A stretch of 64,000 nt of DNA, taken from the IMG/VR virus record IMGVR_UViG_3300030098_005498, positions 1 through 64,000 of that record. One strand, given 5' to 3'. Below the pieces are notes generated by a model. The model was not told the origin of the DNA. It ran no database searches and saw only the letters and a list, made by a program, of their open reading frames with translations. Source of the DNA: a virus. Every line of letters starts with the position of its first letter. Within the stretch, counting starts at the first letter, position 1. Below, in pieces: positions 26,116-35,395 of this stretch. Both the position numbers and the translations under genes were made by a program.

Positions 26116-26964
26116 CTAAAAACTCACATGTTTTACCATAGGTTTATCTTTGTGTTCTTTTTTTAATTTGTTGTATTTTAATAACTTTAATTTAAATGTT
26201 TCTTGGTATACTTGTTGTATGTATTGGATGTAATAATCAGAACAAAGTCTCCCAGCACCATTCATAGAGTTGTCGTTCATAGAAAAAAAACTACCAACAT
26301 TTTTAGAGTTGTATTCCAGAGAGTCAGATGGATCGACTGTAGACAAAAGCATTGTATTATAAATCTCTCTGTGTTTTATATCGTAGGTTCTTTGTTCTGC
26401 ACCCTGATGAACATGATATGATTTTATTAAGTGACATGGGTTAATAACTTTAAAATTATTTACAATAGCTAAAAAGCAAATATGATTATCGCAACATTGT
26501 GTACCTTGATAAAAGAAAGATGTGTTTATCATTTCTTCTGGTATTTTTTTTCTGAATGCCCACACATCTTGAGAAAAAGCTTCGTGCCCTTGTATTTCAG
26601 TTTCACTATCGTAAGTGTTCCATCTGGTCAAACAAACAAAATAATCTTCTTTAATGCCTTCAAGTTGGGCTAGGGTATTGTCAAAGTAAATATCATTATT
26701 TGCAATTATGTATATTGTATTTTCACAAAAATTGTTGTTGCAATATGTAAAATAGTCTGCATAGGTCATTCTTTTCTTTGTTGGAATGCGTGTTATTTTT
26801 TGATCTTTACAAAGACTCACATCTTTATCGGCAAAAACGATTATGCTATCAATATATTCGCACTCTATGTTTTTTTGCAATACTTTAGAAAATTCTTCGT
26901 TTCTTTGTGAAAACTCAGATTTGTAAAGTTCAACAAGTAGTGTTATACTATCCCGGTGCCTCAT
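26116..26964 (-). CDS. GT-A-like glycosyltransferase-related protein, 282 aa
   Basis: ITLLVELYKSEFSQRNEEFS followed by YIDSIIVFADKD is the start of a family common in large phages and giant viruses near sugar genes; IYIIANNDIYFDNTLAQLE gives the ND metal-site position and CLTRWNTY, SQDVWAFRKKI and CDNHICFLA the acceptor side. The start is unclear: ATG 26964 has only a weak ribosome site. It is the last gene before the polymerase promoter. Sugar specificity unknown. A short ORF at 44277-44393 resembles its N-terminus. Confidence 0.6.
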   Translation of the reverse strand: MRHRDSITLLVELYKSEFSQRNEEFSKVLQKNIECEYIDSIIVFADKDVSLCKDQKITRIPTKKRMTYADYFTYCNNNFCENTIYIIANNDIYFDNTLAQLEGIKEDYFVCLTRWNTYDSETEIQGHEAFSQDVWAFRKKIPEEMINTSFFYQGTQCCDNHICFLAIVNNFKVINPCHLIKSYHVHQGAEQRTYDIKHREIYNTMLLSTVDPSDSLEYNSKNVGSFFSMNDNSMNGAGRLCSDYYIQYIQQVYQETFKLKLLKYNKLKKEHKDKPMVKHVSF

Positions 26965-27973
26965 AATGTCCAATATTAAATCCTTCCTTAGTGCATTTTT
27001 CTACAGTATCATCATAACCAAATGCCTTAAGATGTTCTTCTACATGTTCGCACATTGAGATGTTTGTTCCGGGCCAATTCTTTTTATAAAAATCACATAA
27101 TTTTGTACATTTAAAACTAGTCCTATTCCTAGAGCATGGTTGCGGAAAATCATTGCGTTGAATTTGTTTAAATCTTTGTTCTAGCATTCCTAGAAATTTT
27201 TCTTGATCATTTTGATCGAAACACATACTGAATGGGCCACCATCCCTAATAAAAAATATAGACATAATTGCCTGATCATAGTCAGGGTACAGTTTAGAAA
27301 TTGCATAGTGATATAAAAGCAACTGAGGATCTTCAATTAACTTTTCATATGTTTTTTCTTCTCCAGTAGCCCAGTTTTTACGTTGTCCAGTTTTCCAATC
27401 AATAACTTCAATAATTCCATCGTCAACTTCAGTAACAAGGTCAATTGTTCCCTTGATCGCTAATTGACACTCCGTTATTTTACCGTCTGGCGTCTTGTAT
27501 TTAAATTTTGCCCAGTCACGATCAATCGGAATATCAAACTGAGGCTCCGCTTCTACGATGTTTCTTTTTCTGGGGTCGAATTGTCCATTATGATATTCTA
27601 GTGCTTGATCAGTTAGCTTTCTACAAAACTTTTTATCAGACCCCGTATATTTATGTATGCAGTTGCTTGTATAATGATCATAACTTCGATCTAATATTTT
27701 AGTAACAAGGGTTTTTGTAAATAGGTTTTTAGCTGTAAAATTCACCTTACCAATTGCATCATCATTTATAAATAAACTTTTTTTATTATTATTATTATCT
27801 TGAAGTTGTTTTTTACAAGAGGCTAATATCTCCATAACCTTATGAACAATCGTTCCTAGTTGTGCTTTTTTCCCAGATGTTGTTTGATGTCCTAATACAT
27901 AGGTCATAAAAAATTGCATTTGGCAATAATCATAGTTATTATAAGATGAACTTCGGATATATGTTACTATCAA
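26948..27973 (-). CDS. RecB/Cas4-like PD-(D/E)XK nuclease, 341 aa
   Basis: SSSYNNYDYCQMQFFMTYVL is the N-terminal helix with the first Cys; LGTIVHKVMEIL is motif I (GxxxH). IKGTIDLVTEV followed by IIEVIDWKTG supplies the catalytic D...D/ExK, and DPQLLLYHYAISKLYP is the QxxxY motif. Late Cys (CSRNRTSFKCTKLCDF, MCEH) could, with the early one, bind a 4Fe-4S cluster as in Cas4/AddB. It is probably a DNA-end processing or recombination nuclease. It overlaps the next gene by 17-26 bases. Confidence 0.75.
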   Translation of the reverse strand: MIVTYIRSSSYNNYDYCQMQFFMTYVLGHQTTSGKKAQLGTIVHKVMEILASCKKQLQDNNNNKKSLFINDDAIGKVNFTAKNLFTKTLVTKILDRSYDHYTSNCIHKYTGSDKKFCRKLTDQALEYHNGQFDPRKRNIVEAEPQFDIPIDRDWAKFKYKTPDGKITECQLAIKGTIDLVTEVDDGIIEVIDWKTGQRKNWATGEEKTYEKLIEDPQLLLYHYAISKLYPDYDQAIMSIFFIRDGGPFSMCFDQNDQEKFLGMLEQRFKQIQRNDFPQPCSRNRTSFKCTKLCDFYKKNWPGTNISMCEHVEEHLKAFGYDDTVEKCTKEGFNIGHYEAPG

Positions 27974-28794
27974 TCTTTTGCCTTTATAGTATGGAGTCCT
28001 TTTTTATGATTAGTCACCGTGGGTTCTCCCAGCCAGCCCCATTCATTTAATTGTTTTATCACCTCTACACAAAGATCTTTTATATCCATATCTTCATTGT
28101 CAATAATCACATCAAATGCATCGGGATTTTCTTTAATAATTTGTTCACTAGCGTGACTGTCTTCATATGGGCGTCTGGTTAAAGCTATTACTTTTCCTCC
28201 AGCTTCTTGTATAGCTTTAATTTCGTTGCCAAAACGACAATCATCAATAACAGCCAACAAGGATTCTTCTTCTTGTATATTTTTAATACACCGATTAATC
28301 CATATCGGTTCATACATTTTCCTGCAAATATTTGTACCAAAGTATTGTAGAAATTCACGGACTGTCATTGGTCCAGACTTTTTACGATTATTTTTAGACC
28401 TTCCTGGCATGTTTTCCCATCTAAGATGAGGTACTTGCTGCATCTTATAAGCCTCTGTGCCGTACACTTGCTCGTTAGTTAATCCGAACAATCCTACACT
28501 TATATCTTTTAGAGAATCTGCAAAAGAATATTTTTTTACAAATGGCCACATATGGTAAATAGCCCATTCTATGAATTCTGCGTCTTTTCGATTTAAATCT
28601 ATATATGTATCTCCAACTTCTTTTTTGCCCTCAGCTAAAAGGATTTCAGTTTTTACAGCTAATTTTCCTTGATTATCAATAAAGAAATCTTGGACCACTT
28701 CTTGAGCACGTAATTGATATCCATGCAAAAAGTTGCAACAAGTTGATTTTCCGGCCTGTTTAGCACCAGCAAATGCTAAAATTCTAGTGTTCAT
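27970..28794 (-). CDS. Deoxynucleoside monophosphate kinase, 274 aa
   Basis: FAGAKQAGKSTCCNFLHGYQ has a P-loop at residues 10-18. KYSFADSLKDISVGLFGL and GPMTVREFLQYFGTNICRK are the landmarks of phage dNMP kinases (T4 gene 1 type), and LLAVIDDCRFGNEIKAIQEA followed by VIALTRRP completes the core. It would phosphorylate dNMPs to dNDPs in the cytosol. It overlaps the RecB-like gene by 4 bases and the primase gene by 11. Confidence 0.82.
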   Translation of the reverse strand: MNTRILAFAGAKQAGKSTCCNFLHGYQLRAQEVVQDFFIDNQGKLAVKTEILLAEGKKEVGDTYIDLNRKDAEFIEWAIYHMWPFVKKYSFADSLKDISVGLFGLTNEQVYGTEAYKMQQVPHLRWENMPGRSKNNRKKSGPMTVREFLQYFGTNICRKMYEPIWINRCIKNIQEEESLLAVIDDCRFGNEIKAIQEAGGKVIALTRRPYEDSHASEQIIKENPDAFDVIIDNEDMDIKDLCVEVIKQLNEWGWLGEPTVTNHKKGLHTIKAKD

Positions 28795-29863
28795 TAATTA
28801 ATTCCTTAATTTGAGGATAGATAAGTTCTTTAATTTGTTCTACTGTAAGATCTCCAATATCTTTTATACCGTCTGGCATATCTGGTCTGATATAGTTAAA
28901 TCTTCTACCACACTTTTTAATAATTTGTTCAGAAGCTTTCTTTCCAGCATCGTCATAATCTGTTAGGATTATCAAATTTAATGCTCCGCTTTGTTCTAGC
29001 AGAATTAATTGGTCTTCATTAATACTACAGCCAAAGATGCCAACCGTCATATCTAACCCGGCTTCAACAGCTCTCCAAACATCTCCCTGTCCTTCAACAA
29101 TAATAGCGGTACGTGTTTCAAATATTTTATTTTTGGCTAAATTTAATCCATACAAAATATTTTTAGTAAATCCTTTACTGTGCAACCATTTTGGTTGTAG
29201 GTGTTCTTTAATCGCTCTTCCTACACAGCCTACATAATTGTAGTCTTCATCGTAGATTGGAACAACGACTCTACCGGACATTGGTTGATTTTCTTTTAAA
29301 CATTCACCAACATCAAAACACTCTAATACTGATTCAGTATAATTTCTTTGCAAATAATATTTTGCGGGTATATCTAACTTTTGTTGTATTGATGATCTTG
29401 TTACATCTGATTTGTTTCTAGATATTGAACGGTTGAATATATCTATAGTTTTAGCATGGTGTTGTTGGGGAATTTGTAAAGATTCTAGATCTTTTTTCAA
29501 AAAATGACATAAAAAATCTGCTGTTTCATTCATACTTACAGATCTTTCTCTTTGTTGAGATAAGCAACCTCTAACAAAACCAAAAAGATTATTAATATAT
29601 TCTTCATGACAATTATGTGTCCAGCAAGCCCAGTTACCTTTATTGGTCAATCCATCAGTAAATATACAGCACGCTTCTCTATTATCACCCCCATGTACGG
29701 GGCATGGAAAAGCGATTCGATTTGGATACTCAACGTAGTCTATTCCAAAATATTCTAACAAAGATTGAATTTTTAAAAGTGTTTCATCACACAGAGATGA
29801 GATCTTCTCCTTCGTCAATCTCCTGTGTTTCAAATCCCTGCTGTCTGTTTGCGTTGTTTTCAT
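28784..29863 (-). CDS. dnaG: DNA primase (DnaG-like: zinc finger plus TOPRIM), 359 aa
   Basis: Residues 51-88 carry a CHC2-type zinc site (CPVH at 54-57 and ACWTHNC at 79-85). The TOPRIM core has TAIIVEGQGDVWRAVEAGL, VGIFGCSINEDQ and LIILTDYDDAGKKASEQI, giving the EG, GCS and DxD metal residues. At 359 aa it is much shorter than bacterial DnaG because the helicase-binding C-terminal domain is missing. It overlaps the helicase gene by 77 bases; a later start is possible since homology begins near residue 30. Confidence 0.82.
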   Translation of the reverse strand: MKTTQTDSRDLKHRRLTKEKISSLCDETLLKIQSLLEYFGIDYVEYPNRIAFPCPVHGGDNREACCIFTDGLTNKGNWACWTHNCHEEYINNLFGFVRGCLSQQRERSVSMNETADFLCHFLKKDLESLQIPQQHHAKTIDIFNRSISRNKSDVTRSSIQQKLDIPAKYYLQRNYTESVLECFDVGECLKENQPMSGRVVVPIYDEDYNYVGCVGRAIKEHLQPKWLHSKGFTKNILYGLNLAKNKIFETRTAIIVEGQGDVWRAVEAGLDMTVGIFGCSINEDQLILLEQSGALNLIILTDYDDAGKKASEQIIKKCGRRFNYIRPDMPDGIKDIGDLTVEQIKELIYPQIKELINEH

Positions 29864-31256
29864 GAATTTCGTTTCTTGTTAAACCTTGTTCAATTCTACC
29901 AAATCTACCGTGCATTGTCATACTGATATAATCGCCATCATCCAAGCCCTCTCCATGTCTAGCAACCACTGGAACAATTTTTCTGTCTCCATTTTGAGTT
30001 CCATCCTCCGCTTTTTCTTCATCTGATTTTAATTTGAATATTGAAAAACTTGTACACAGCCAAATAAGTCTATCAGAACCAGATACTACATCTGTAGATT
30101 CTTTTGTTATGCCATCACGATTAAGTTGTACAAAAGCACAACATGCTACATCATACTTAACCATAAAGTTGTGGAGTTTCGTAATTTGAAAACCCAAAAC
30201 TTGGTATTCTTGCATTGCAGCATTGATACCTTCCGATCCCATGAGTTTGAGATAGTCATAGACAATCAAACAATCATTAGTTCTTCCATTTTCATCAAAG
30301 CCAACATGTTGATAAATCCATTTCCTCATTTGACTTAGAATATTTTCAAATGATTCACCGGCAATACTAATATAATGATAAGGAATCTCTTTAAGTTTTT
30401 GAGCGGCTATTTGTACTTTTTCTTTTTCTATTTCGTTTTCTGTAAATCGACCACTGGCAATTCTATTTATCTCTATTCCTGATAGATTAGCTAAGATTCT
30501 ATTGTAATGGTCTTCTTTAGACATTTCTGTATCTAGAACAAGGACTGGTATGTTTTCCTTAGAGGCTACATGAAGTGCAACCGCATCGCCAAACATTGAT
30601 TTACCAACCTTTGGTCGTGCTGCAATCAGATCAACACATTTTCTGCGAAAACCACCACCAATTGCAGTATCATATGCGGGAAACCCTGAAGGTATTCCTA
30701 TAAAATCTGACACATTGTTCGCTAAGAAATCCAAGTAATCATCTAAACCTTCTCCTAGAATCTCTGTTTTTTTACTGGATGATTGATAAATATCCCCAGT
30801 AGCTTCCAGTAAAGGTTCTTCAATTTTGGCAACGATGTCCATTACATCCTCTTCGCCACTAATACTGCCTAATTCCTTTTCACACGCTTTGAGTGTTTGT
30901 AGAAGATCTCTTGAAAGTTTTAATTTAGCAATCTTGGCTGCATAACTTCCTACATTTGATTTATGTATAGGAAAATTAAATAAAGAACGTATAAAGCCTA
31001 TTTCTTCTTTATTATTTACTTGTTCCTCTACACCTAAATCATTTGCAGCAGATAGGATGGAAGAAAGTTCAACTTGAGTATTTTCTGAGATAGATTTAAA
31101 AACACATTCAAATATTAAAGCGTTCATAGAATCTGTAAAATCATCAGAACTAATAAAGTCTATTTCTAAATATGCATCAAGACCGTATTGACATAAGGCA
31201 GCCAATACAGCACGTTCTGAAGCTAAATCTGCTAATTTTGTTATCGTCTTAGGCAT
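29787..31256 (-). CDS. dnaB: Replicative DNA helicase DnaB, 489 aa
   Basis: N-terminal helical domain (SERAVLAALCQYGLDAYLEI) then a RecA-like motor: IPSGFPAYDTAIGGGFRRK, Walker A LIAARPKVGKSMFG, VLVLDTEMSKED, Walker B area CLIVYDYLKLM, and QITKLHNFMVKYDVACCAFVQLNRDG, the DnaB motif H4 region with its sensor Q and R finger area. Full length. It is immediately followed by the primase gene, the usual phage helicase-primase pair. Confidence 0.9.
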   Translation of the reverse strand: MPKTITKLADLASERAVLAALCQYGLDAYLEIDFISSDDFTDSMNALIFECVFKSISENTQVELSSILSAANDLGVEEQVNNKEEIGFIRSLFNFPIHKSNVGSYAAKIAKLKLSRDLLQTLKACEKELGSISGEEDVMDIVAKIEEPLLEATGDIYQSSSKKTEILGEGLDDYLDFLANNVSDFIGIPSGFPAYDTAIGGGFRRKCVDLIAARPKVGKSMFGDAVALHVASKENIPVLVLDTEMSKEDHYNRILANLSGIEINRIASGRFTENEIEKEKVQIAAQKLKEIPYHYISIAGESFENILSQMRKWIYQHVGFDENGRTNDCLIVYDYLKLMGSEGINAAMQEYQVLGFQITKLHNFMVKYDVACCAFVQLNRDGITKESTDVVSGSDRLIWLCTSFSIFKLKSDEEKAEDGTQNGDRKIVPVVARHGEGLDDGDYISMTMHGRFGRIEQGLTRNEIHENNANRQQGFETQEIDEGEDLISV

Positions 31257-31642
31257 CTATCACACACATAAAATTCGCGGGCATGTTGGGGGTGGACTTC
31301 TACTGTCTTGCTGCAACGAGAGCAAACCTGTTCTATTTTTTTAAAGGCAGGTCTTCTGCGTTCTGTTGGTTCAATTGGGGGGGTTTTATTCTCCTTATCT
31401 TTATGTTCTGTTCCATCATCTGAGAATTGATTATATCTCTTACGTTTAGTAACGGGTTCAGGTGTTACTTTGCTTACCTTGTCGTTCATTACGAACTGAT
31501 TATTGTCATCTTCTTTTGGTGGATTTCTTTTATACACAGGCTTAGTTTCTTGTTGTTGTGTATCTAAAAGACTTTGGGCTAGTTCTGCTTTTTGTTCTGG
31601 AGTTAATGTGTCCAGAAGACTTTTAATGATGTCGTCGCTCAT
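31241..31642 (-). CDS. Hypothetical protein with C-terminal zinc ribbon, 133 aa
   Basis: The N-terminus is a helix (DIIKSLLDTLTPEQKAELAQ); the middle is low-complexity, Lys/Pro/Glu-rich and probably disordered; the C-terminus has CSRCSKTVEVHPQHA then FYVCDRCLRR, a four-Cys zinc knuckle. It overlaps the helicase gene by 16 bases and the upstream gene by one. The place right before DnaB suggests a replication accessory such as a loader or tether, but no motif proves it. Confidence 0.55.
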   Translation of the reverse strand: MSDDIIKSLLDTLTPEQKAELAQSLLDTQQQETKPVYKRNPPKEDDNNQFVMNDKVSKVTPEPVTKRKRYNQFSDDGTEHKDKENKTPPIEPTERRRPAFKKIEQVCSRCSKTVEVHPQHAREFYVCDRCLRR

Positions 31643-32118
31643 TATTTTCTCCTAGCTATATTACTTAGTGTTTCTGCCATTTTAATAATCCTGTTATGTT
31701 TTCCATCTAGGGTTCTTACTCTAGCTTCCGCATGATTTTTAATTTTTAATATTTCTGATGCTAGTGGATTTTCTCTAACTGCACCATAATACTTTTCTTG
31801 CCACTTAGAGTACTGTCCGCCATATTGATTTAGCACTCCACTTATTATAAACCAGATTGATGATTCTGACCATTCCAAAATATTTTTTTCTTTAGTGTTT
31901 TCTGTCTCAATGTATTCAGCATAAGCATATAATTTAAAAGCATTAATGTTACAAGTTTCCGAATTCCAAGATTTTATATCATCAGTACTAGCATTAAGAA
32001 CAAGTTCTATATCTTCTGGAGGATTTACTGGTGCTAGATATTTAGATTTTGTCCAGTCCTCTACAGCTTGTATAAACTTAGTTAATTTTTGCTCTCCACT
32101 CATTTTCATTCTCGTCAT
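31642..32118 (-). CDS. Hypothetical replication-block protein, 158 aa
   Basis: All-helical prediction with a Trp/Tyr-rich centre (WSESSIWFIISGVLNQYGGQ, YSKWQEKYYGAV) and a C-terminal basic helix. Position between a nuclease-like gene and the zinc-ribbon/helicase genes suggests a role such as helicase loading or recombination mediation, comparable with T4 gp59 by location only. ATGs at 32118, 32109 and 32103 are all possible starts; the last has the best-placed GAGAA. Confidence 0.45.
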   Translation of the reverse strand: MTRMKMSGEQKLTKFIQAVEDWTKSKYLAPVNPPEDIELVLNASTDDIKSWNSETCNINAFKLYAYAEYIETENTKEKNILEWSESSIWFIISGVLNQYGGQYSKWQEKYYGAVRENPLASEILKIKNHAEARVRTLDGKHNRIIKMAETLSNIARRK

Positions 32119-32476
32119 AATTAAATGTTACAATTATAATTTCATTGATTCTACACCATTCTAATTTGTCTCTATCTCTTGCCTGGGCACGAAAAAAGGA
32201 GAGCTTATCTCTATAATGAAATTTATTAAACTTGAAATGTTGTTCGCCGTGAACTTCAATAATTAGATTTCTGTTTGGTATATAAAGATCAGCACGTAAA
32301 ACGCTTTTTCTTATTGAAGTTTTAGTGCCCGGAAGTGAAACTTCCTCTAATATTTTATCATACGGATACCATATATCAAGAGCCCTTTTGGCTTTTTTAT
32401 GTAGTTTAGATCTTTTCCCACCTCCAGATTTGGGATTCCATTTATAGTTTTTTCCGTCTAATCCTATTACTTTCAT
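32078..32476 (-). CDS. Vsr/DUF559-like PD-(D/E)XK endonuclease, 132 aa
   Basis: SVLRADLYIPNRNLIIEVHG, followed by EQHF and then a basic helix, is the D...ExHGxxH pattern of very-short-patch-repair-like nucleases; the final strand INEIIIVTFNYDENENEW closes the fold. The basic N-terminus (GGGKRSKLHKKAKRAL) suits DNA binding. Found next to RecA in this window, so a recombination or DNA-repair role is more likely than homing, although the fold is shared with the endonuclease at 2857. Overlaps both neighbours. Confidence 0.65.
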   Translation of the reverse strand: MKVIGLDGKNYKWNPKSGGGKRSKLHKKAKRALDIWYPYDKILEEVSLPGTKTSIRKSVLRADLYIPNRNLIIEVHGEQHFKFNKFHYRDKLSFFRAQARDRDKLEWCRINEIIIVTFNYDENENEWRAKIN

Positions 32477-33377
32477 ATTGCACTCTGTCTAATAGTTCTT
32501 CAAAATTTTCTTCTAACAACAATGAATAGTCATAATCTACTTGACCATGCTCTTCATAAAAATCTTGAATGAGCTTGTAAACATTACTAAATTCATATCT
32601 ACTTACAAGTATCATGGGCCAGATCTTAGAAAAGATTCTATTCATCCAATTATCCATTGCTACAGGAACCGTGTTGCATAAGATGCATTCCCAAGTTCTA
32701 AATGTATCTAGTCCATTTCCAGTAGGAGAAATAGCAAAATTATAAGATGCTAATACTTTCATAAAGTCAACGAATGGCATTCTATCTCCCTTGAGGATAC
32801 CCATATTTAATTCTACATCTTGGGTATCATATCTTTTAGGAAAATTACAATCAATAAATTGTTGCTGCCAACACCATTCGGCTACTCTAATTCTATATGG
32901 AGAGGTTATGGTAAAGTTTGCATAACATAGATTATCCTTGGGTATAGATCTAAGTTCTTGTATGTCAATGGCATTCCAGTCTTCACCATGATTAACTCCT
33001 ATGGGTAATGGGTATATTTTCCTATGAAGAAATTGTCCCATATTAGTCATATACCAGCGTCTTACATGAGGAAGTATTGAATCTATTTCTATATTGAAAT
33101 ATACTCCTCCATGAGCAGCGTCTTCAATCGTATAAGAGTATATTGAGTCAAATGAAATATTACATTGAGTTTTTTTAATTCCCCAATCTCCAGCGTGAGT
33201 AATCAAAGTCTTGTTACTGTCTAGAGACAAATTTAATTCATTTTGTATAGCTTGTTGCGTTTTGGTTTTTGTGCCGTGTCGTAAATCTTGTGCATTTATT
33301 TTTTTACAACATTTGTAAAGATCGCAAAATACATTGCTGTTAATCAATCCCTCTTTCTTGTATTTCCACATGTTCAT
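32442..33377 (-). CDS. Exostosin-like glycosyltransferase, 311 aa
   Basis: FAISPTGNGLDTFRTWECIL followed by CNTVPVAMDN is the exostosin/GT47 donor motif, the same signature as in the C-terminal domain of the fusion at 3667-5175. Upstream, GVNHGEDW and LCYANFTITSPYRIRV correspond to the GLEN/ANFR strands of that protein. No membrane anchor. It is an isolated sugar gene inside the recombination block between recA and the nuclease, which suggests a later insertion. Confidence 0.65.
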   Translation of the reverse strand: MNMWKYKKEGLINSNVFCDLYKCCKKINAQDLRHGTKTKTQQAIQNELNLSLDSNKTLITHAGDWGIKKTQCNISFDSIYSYTIEDAAHGGVYFNIEIDSILPHVRRWYMTNMGQFLHRKIYPLPIGVNHGEDWNAIDIQELRSIPKDNLCYANFTITSPYRIRVAEWCWQQQFIDCNFPKRYDTQDVELNMGILKGDRMPFVDFMKVLASYNFAISPTGNGLDTFRTWECILCNTVPVAMDNWMNRIFSKIWPMILVSRYEFSNVYKLIQDFYEEHGQVDYDYSLLLEENFEELLDRVQYESNRIRRKKL

Positions 33378-34468
33378 TTGGACAATCCTTCCTTTATCAA
33401 TTTTTCTAACACGTCTACTAGAACGGGATTAGATTTTAAAAAATCATACAATTTGTTTTGACCTTGAAACTTGCCAGCCTTAATGGAAAATAACTCTTCG
33501 TCATTTTCAACATCAATATCTGGAAATATTTCTTTAGCTATATCTTTATACATTTCTAAGAAACTACAAGTGAACCAAGCACCGGATTTGTTGATCAAAC
33601 CTATATCTAATGCTAAAGTTAGTATTTCTTGTGTTTTATCAATACCATGTCCATAACGAATATAGCTTTGTACTTGGCCTCCAGGCGGTCCCATTGATGA
33701 ACAAATAATTTTCCAATTTACAAGTTGTCCAATTTTTTTACCGTCGTCATCATCCCAAAACTTCACCGCCGAAACCTTTTCTCCACCACCAGCAATTTCC
33801 ATTCTTGTATCTGCTTGATATTGTATTTTATTGCCGCCATCAGCCATTTTAGCTTTGCCAAATCCAGATGTGTTAGCGATATAATGCGTAATCGCTATTA
33901 CTAGTCCACGTTGCCTTGGTAACAATTGGCCCACCTTTTTGGTAAAAATACTAAGAATTTTGGGCAATCCTGCACGACCTGGACTAAAGTCATTATCTAA
34001 TTCTTTTTCTGGAATAAGAGAAGAAATAGAGTCAATAATAACAGCAGCACCATGATTGTCTGGATGACTCATCATTAGGTATGCCCATTCTAGAAATTTT
34101 TCAGCGGGGATCGGTTTGTCTTCAGGTGCCATAATCAACATCTTTTCTGGATCAAGACCGTCAACTTGAAAATTCATATCTTTGAATCTTCCCTCGGCAT
34201 CAATATAGATTACATTTCTACCTAACTTTTGACAGTTGGCAGCAATTTGCATAGCTGTGGTGGTTTTACCAGATTTAGGATCTCCTGTCAGTGTGACCCA
34301 GCTTCCTTCTTTGATCCCGCCTCCAAGTGCAATGTCAATTGCGGGGCCGACAGATATTATTTCATAGTTACTTTTTTCTTGTAATACCTCGGCCCCCGTT
34401 TTGATAATTTGACCATAGTCTTTTGCGGACTTTTTTAAGTAATCTGGTAACTTATTTGCCACTGCCAT
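33374..34468 (-). CDS. recA: RecA/UvsX-family recombinase, 364 aa
   Basis: Walker A GDPKSGKTTTAMQIA near residues 62-76, IYIDAEGRFKDMNF, Walker B GAAVIIDSISSLIPEKE, then AGLPKILSIFTKKVGQLLPR and LVIAITHYIANTSG, corresponding to RecA motifs including L1/L2-region segments. The GGNKIQYQADTRMEI strand matches RecA's GGxAxKFYxSxRxxI. It lacks the acidic C-terminal tail of host RecA. It would perform homologous pairing in phage recombination-dependent replication. Confidence 0.88.
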   Translation of the reverse strand: MAVANKLPDYLKKSAKDYGQIIKTGAEVLQEKSNYEIISVGPAIDIALGGGIKEGSWVTLTGDPKSGKTTTAMQIAANCQKLGRNVIYIDAEGRFKDMNFQVDGLDPEKMLIMAPEDKPIPAEKFLEWAYLMMSHPDNHGAAVIIDSISSLIPEKELDNDFSPGRAGLPKILSIFTKKVGQLLPRQRGLVIAITHYIANTSGFGKAKMADGGNKIQYQADTRMEIAGGGEKVSAVKFWDDDDGKKIGQLVNWKIICSSMGPPGGQVQSYIRYGHGIDKTQEILTLALDIGLINKSGAWFTCSFLEMYKDIAKEIFPDIDVENDEELFSIKAGKFQGQNKLYDFLKSNPVLVDVLEKLIKEGLSK

Positions 34469-34925
34469 CTGCCTTCCTTAGTTTAGATAATAAACTTTTT
34501 TTATTTGGTAATGATTTACGGGGCTTGTATTCACCCTCTAGTTTTTCTACAACCTTTTTAGGTTTAGCATCTTCAGTATCTGTAATTTTTTTAGATTTCT
34601 CTATACCCCTTTTTACAAAATCTAAAGCTAAAACAAACTTTTTAGTTTTATGCAAAAAGCCCAATGAATACACATTTGATCCGCTTGGGCTATTTAAATA
34701 GTGAAGAATTGGTTTCTCTCCATACTTTTTTATTAATTTATGTGCGACACGAACTTGTATTTGATAAGTATCGCCTTTGTTCCAAAATTTGTAAGCTAGG
34801 CTACCCTTATTTTCTTTCTCGGCACGTCTGATGCAGACTAGTTCTGCAATATATTGAGCCGAGCTACACGGCTGCCCCGTTGATATACTCTTGTATTTTT
34901 GCGTGTTTGATTTTTTTTGAGTCAT
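34452..34925 (-). CDS. Hypothetical basic protein, 157 aa
   Basis: The first half is ordered (SSAQYIAELVCIRRAEKENK, GSLAYKFWNKGDTYQIQVRV), the last third is Lys/Pro-rich and probably disordered and nucleic-acid binding. It overlaps recA by 17 bases and the upstream gene by 62, so the true start may be downstream of the first ATG. Location suggests a recombination accessory; no motif supports a name. Confidence 0.5.
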   Translation of the reverse strand: MTQKKSNTQKYKSISTGQPCSSAQYIAELVCIRRAEKENKGSLAYKFWNKGDTYQIQVRVAHKLIKKYGEKPILHYLNSPSGSNVYSLGFLHKTKKFVLALDFVKRGIEKSKKITDTEDAKPKKVVEKLEGEYKPRKSLPNKKSLLSKLRKADGSGK

Positions 34926-35385
34926 GTTTAAAAATCATTTGATTGATAGACTGTTCGACAACTTCTCTAATTTCTTTTTCTGGCTCAAGATCTGTTTCCG
35001 GCCATATAAACTTTCTTACGTCCACTTTATCGCATTCAGGTCGCAATAATGACACAGACAAAAATTGAAAATCTTGATGAGATCCATCCAGAGATTGGTC
35101 TCTTGAACAACCTCTCATAATTGAAAATCCATCTAAGCCTTCGGGGTCTTCAAAAAAAGTATATTCAGGCATACCAAACATGTATAATTTAATTGAGGTG
35201 GGAGATGTTTTATTGTTTTCGCAATACATTTTAAATCTTTCCCAGCACTTTTCATATCCTGGTCTTTCATAATCACCCCAAATAACACTACCGTCCAACA
35301 TTTCAGCCTTCCAACTCATTGTAATTTCATTATGCGTCATATGACGCATATATGCATCAAATGTTTTGCAAACTTTAGTGTTCAT
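34864..35385 (-). CDS. Hypothetical protein, 173 aa
   Basis: Contains beta-rich segments (SWKAEMLDGSVIWGDYERPG, IKLYMFGMPEYTFF) and the unusual GLDGFSIMRGCSRDQSLDGS. No signal, membrane or Cys motif. This is a conserved-looking ordinary cytosolic protein in the small-gene run between PhoH and RecA. Function not recognised. Confidence 0.45.
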   Translation of the reverse strand: MNTKVCKTFDAYMRHMTHNEITMSWKAEMLDGSVIWGDYERPGYEKCWERFKMYCENNKTSPTSIKLYMFGMPEYTFFEDPEGLDGFSIMRGCSRDQSLDGSHQDFQFLSVSLLRPECDKVDVRKFIWPETDLEPEKEIREVVEQSINQMIFKHDSKKIKHAKIQEYINGAAV

Positions 35386-35395
35386 ACTTATTATC

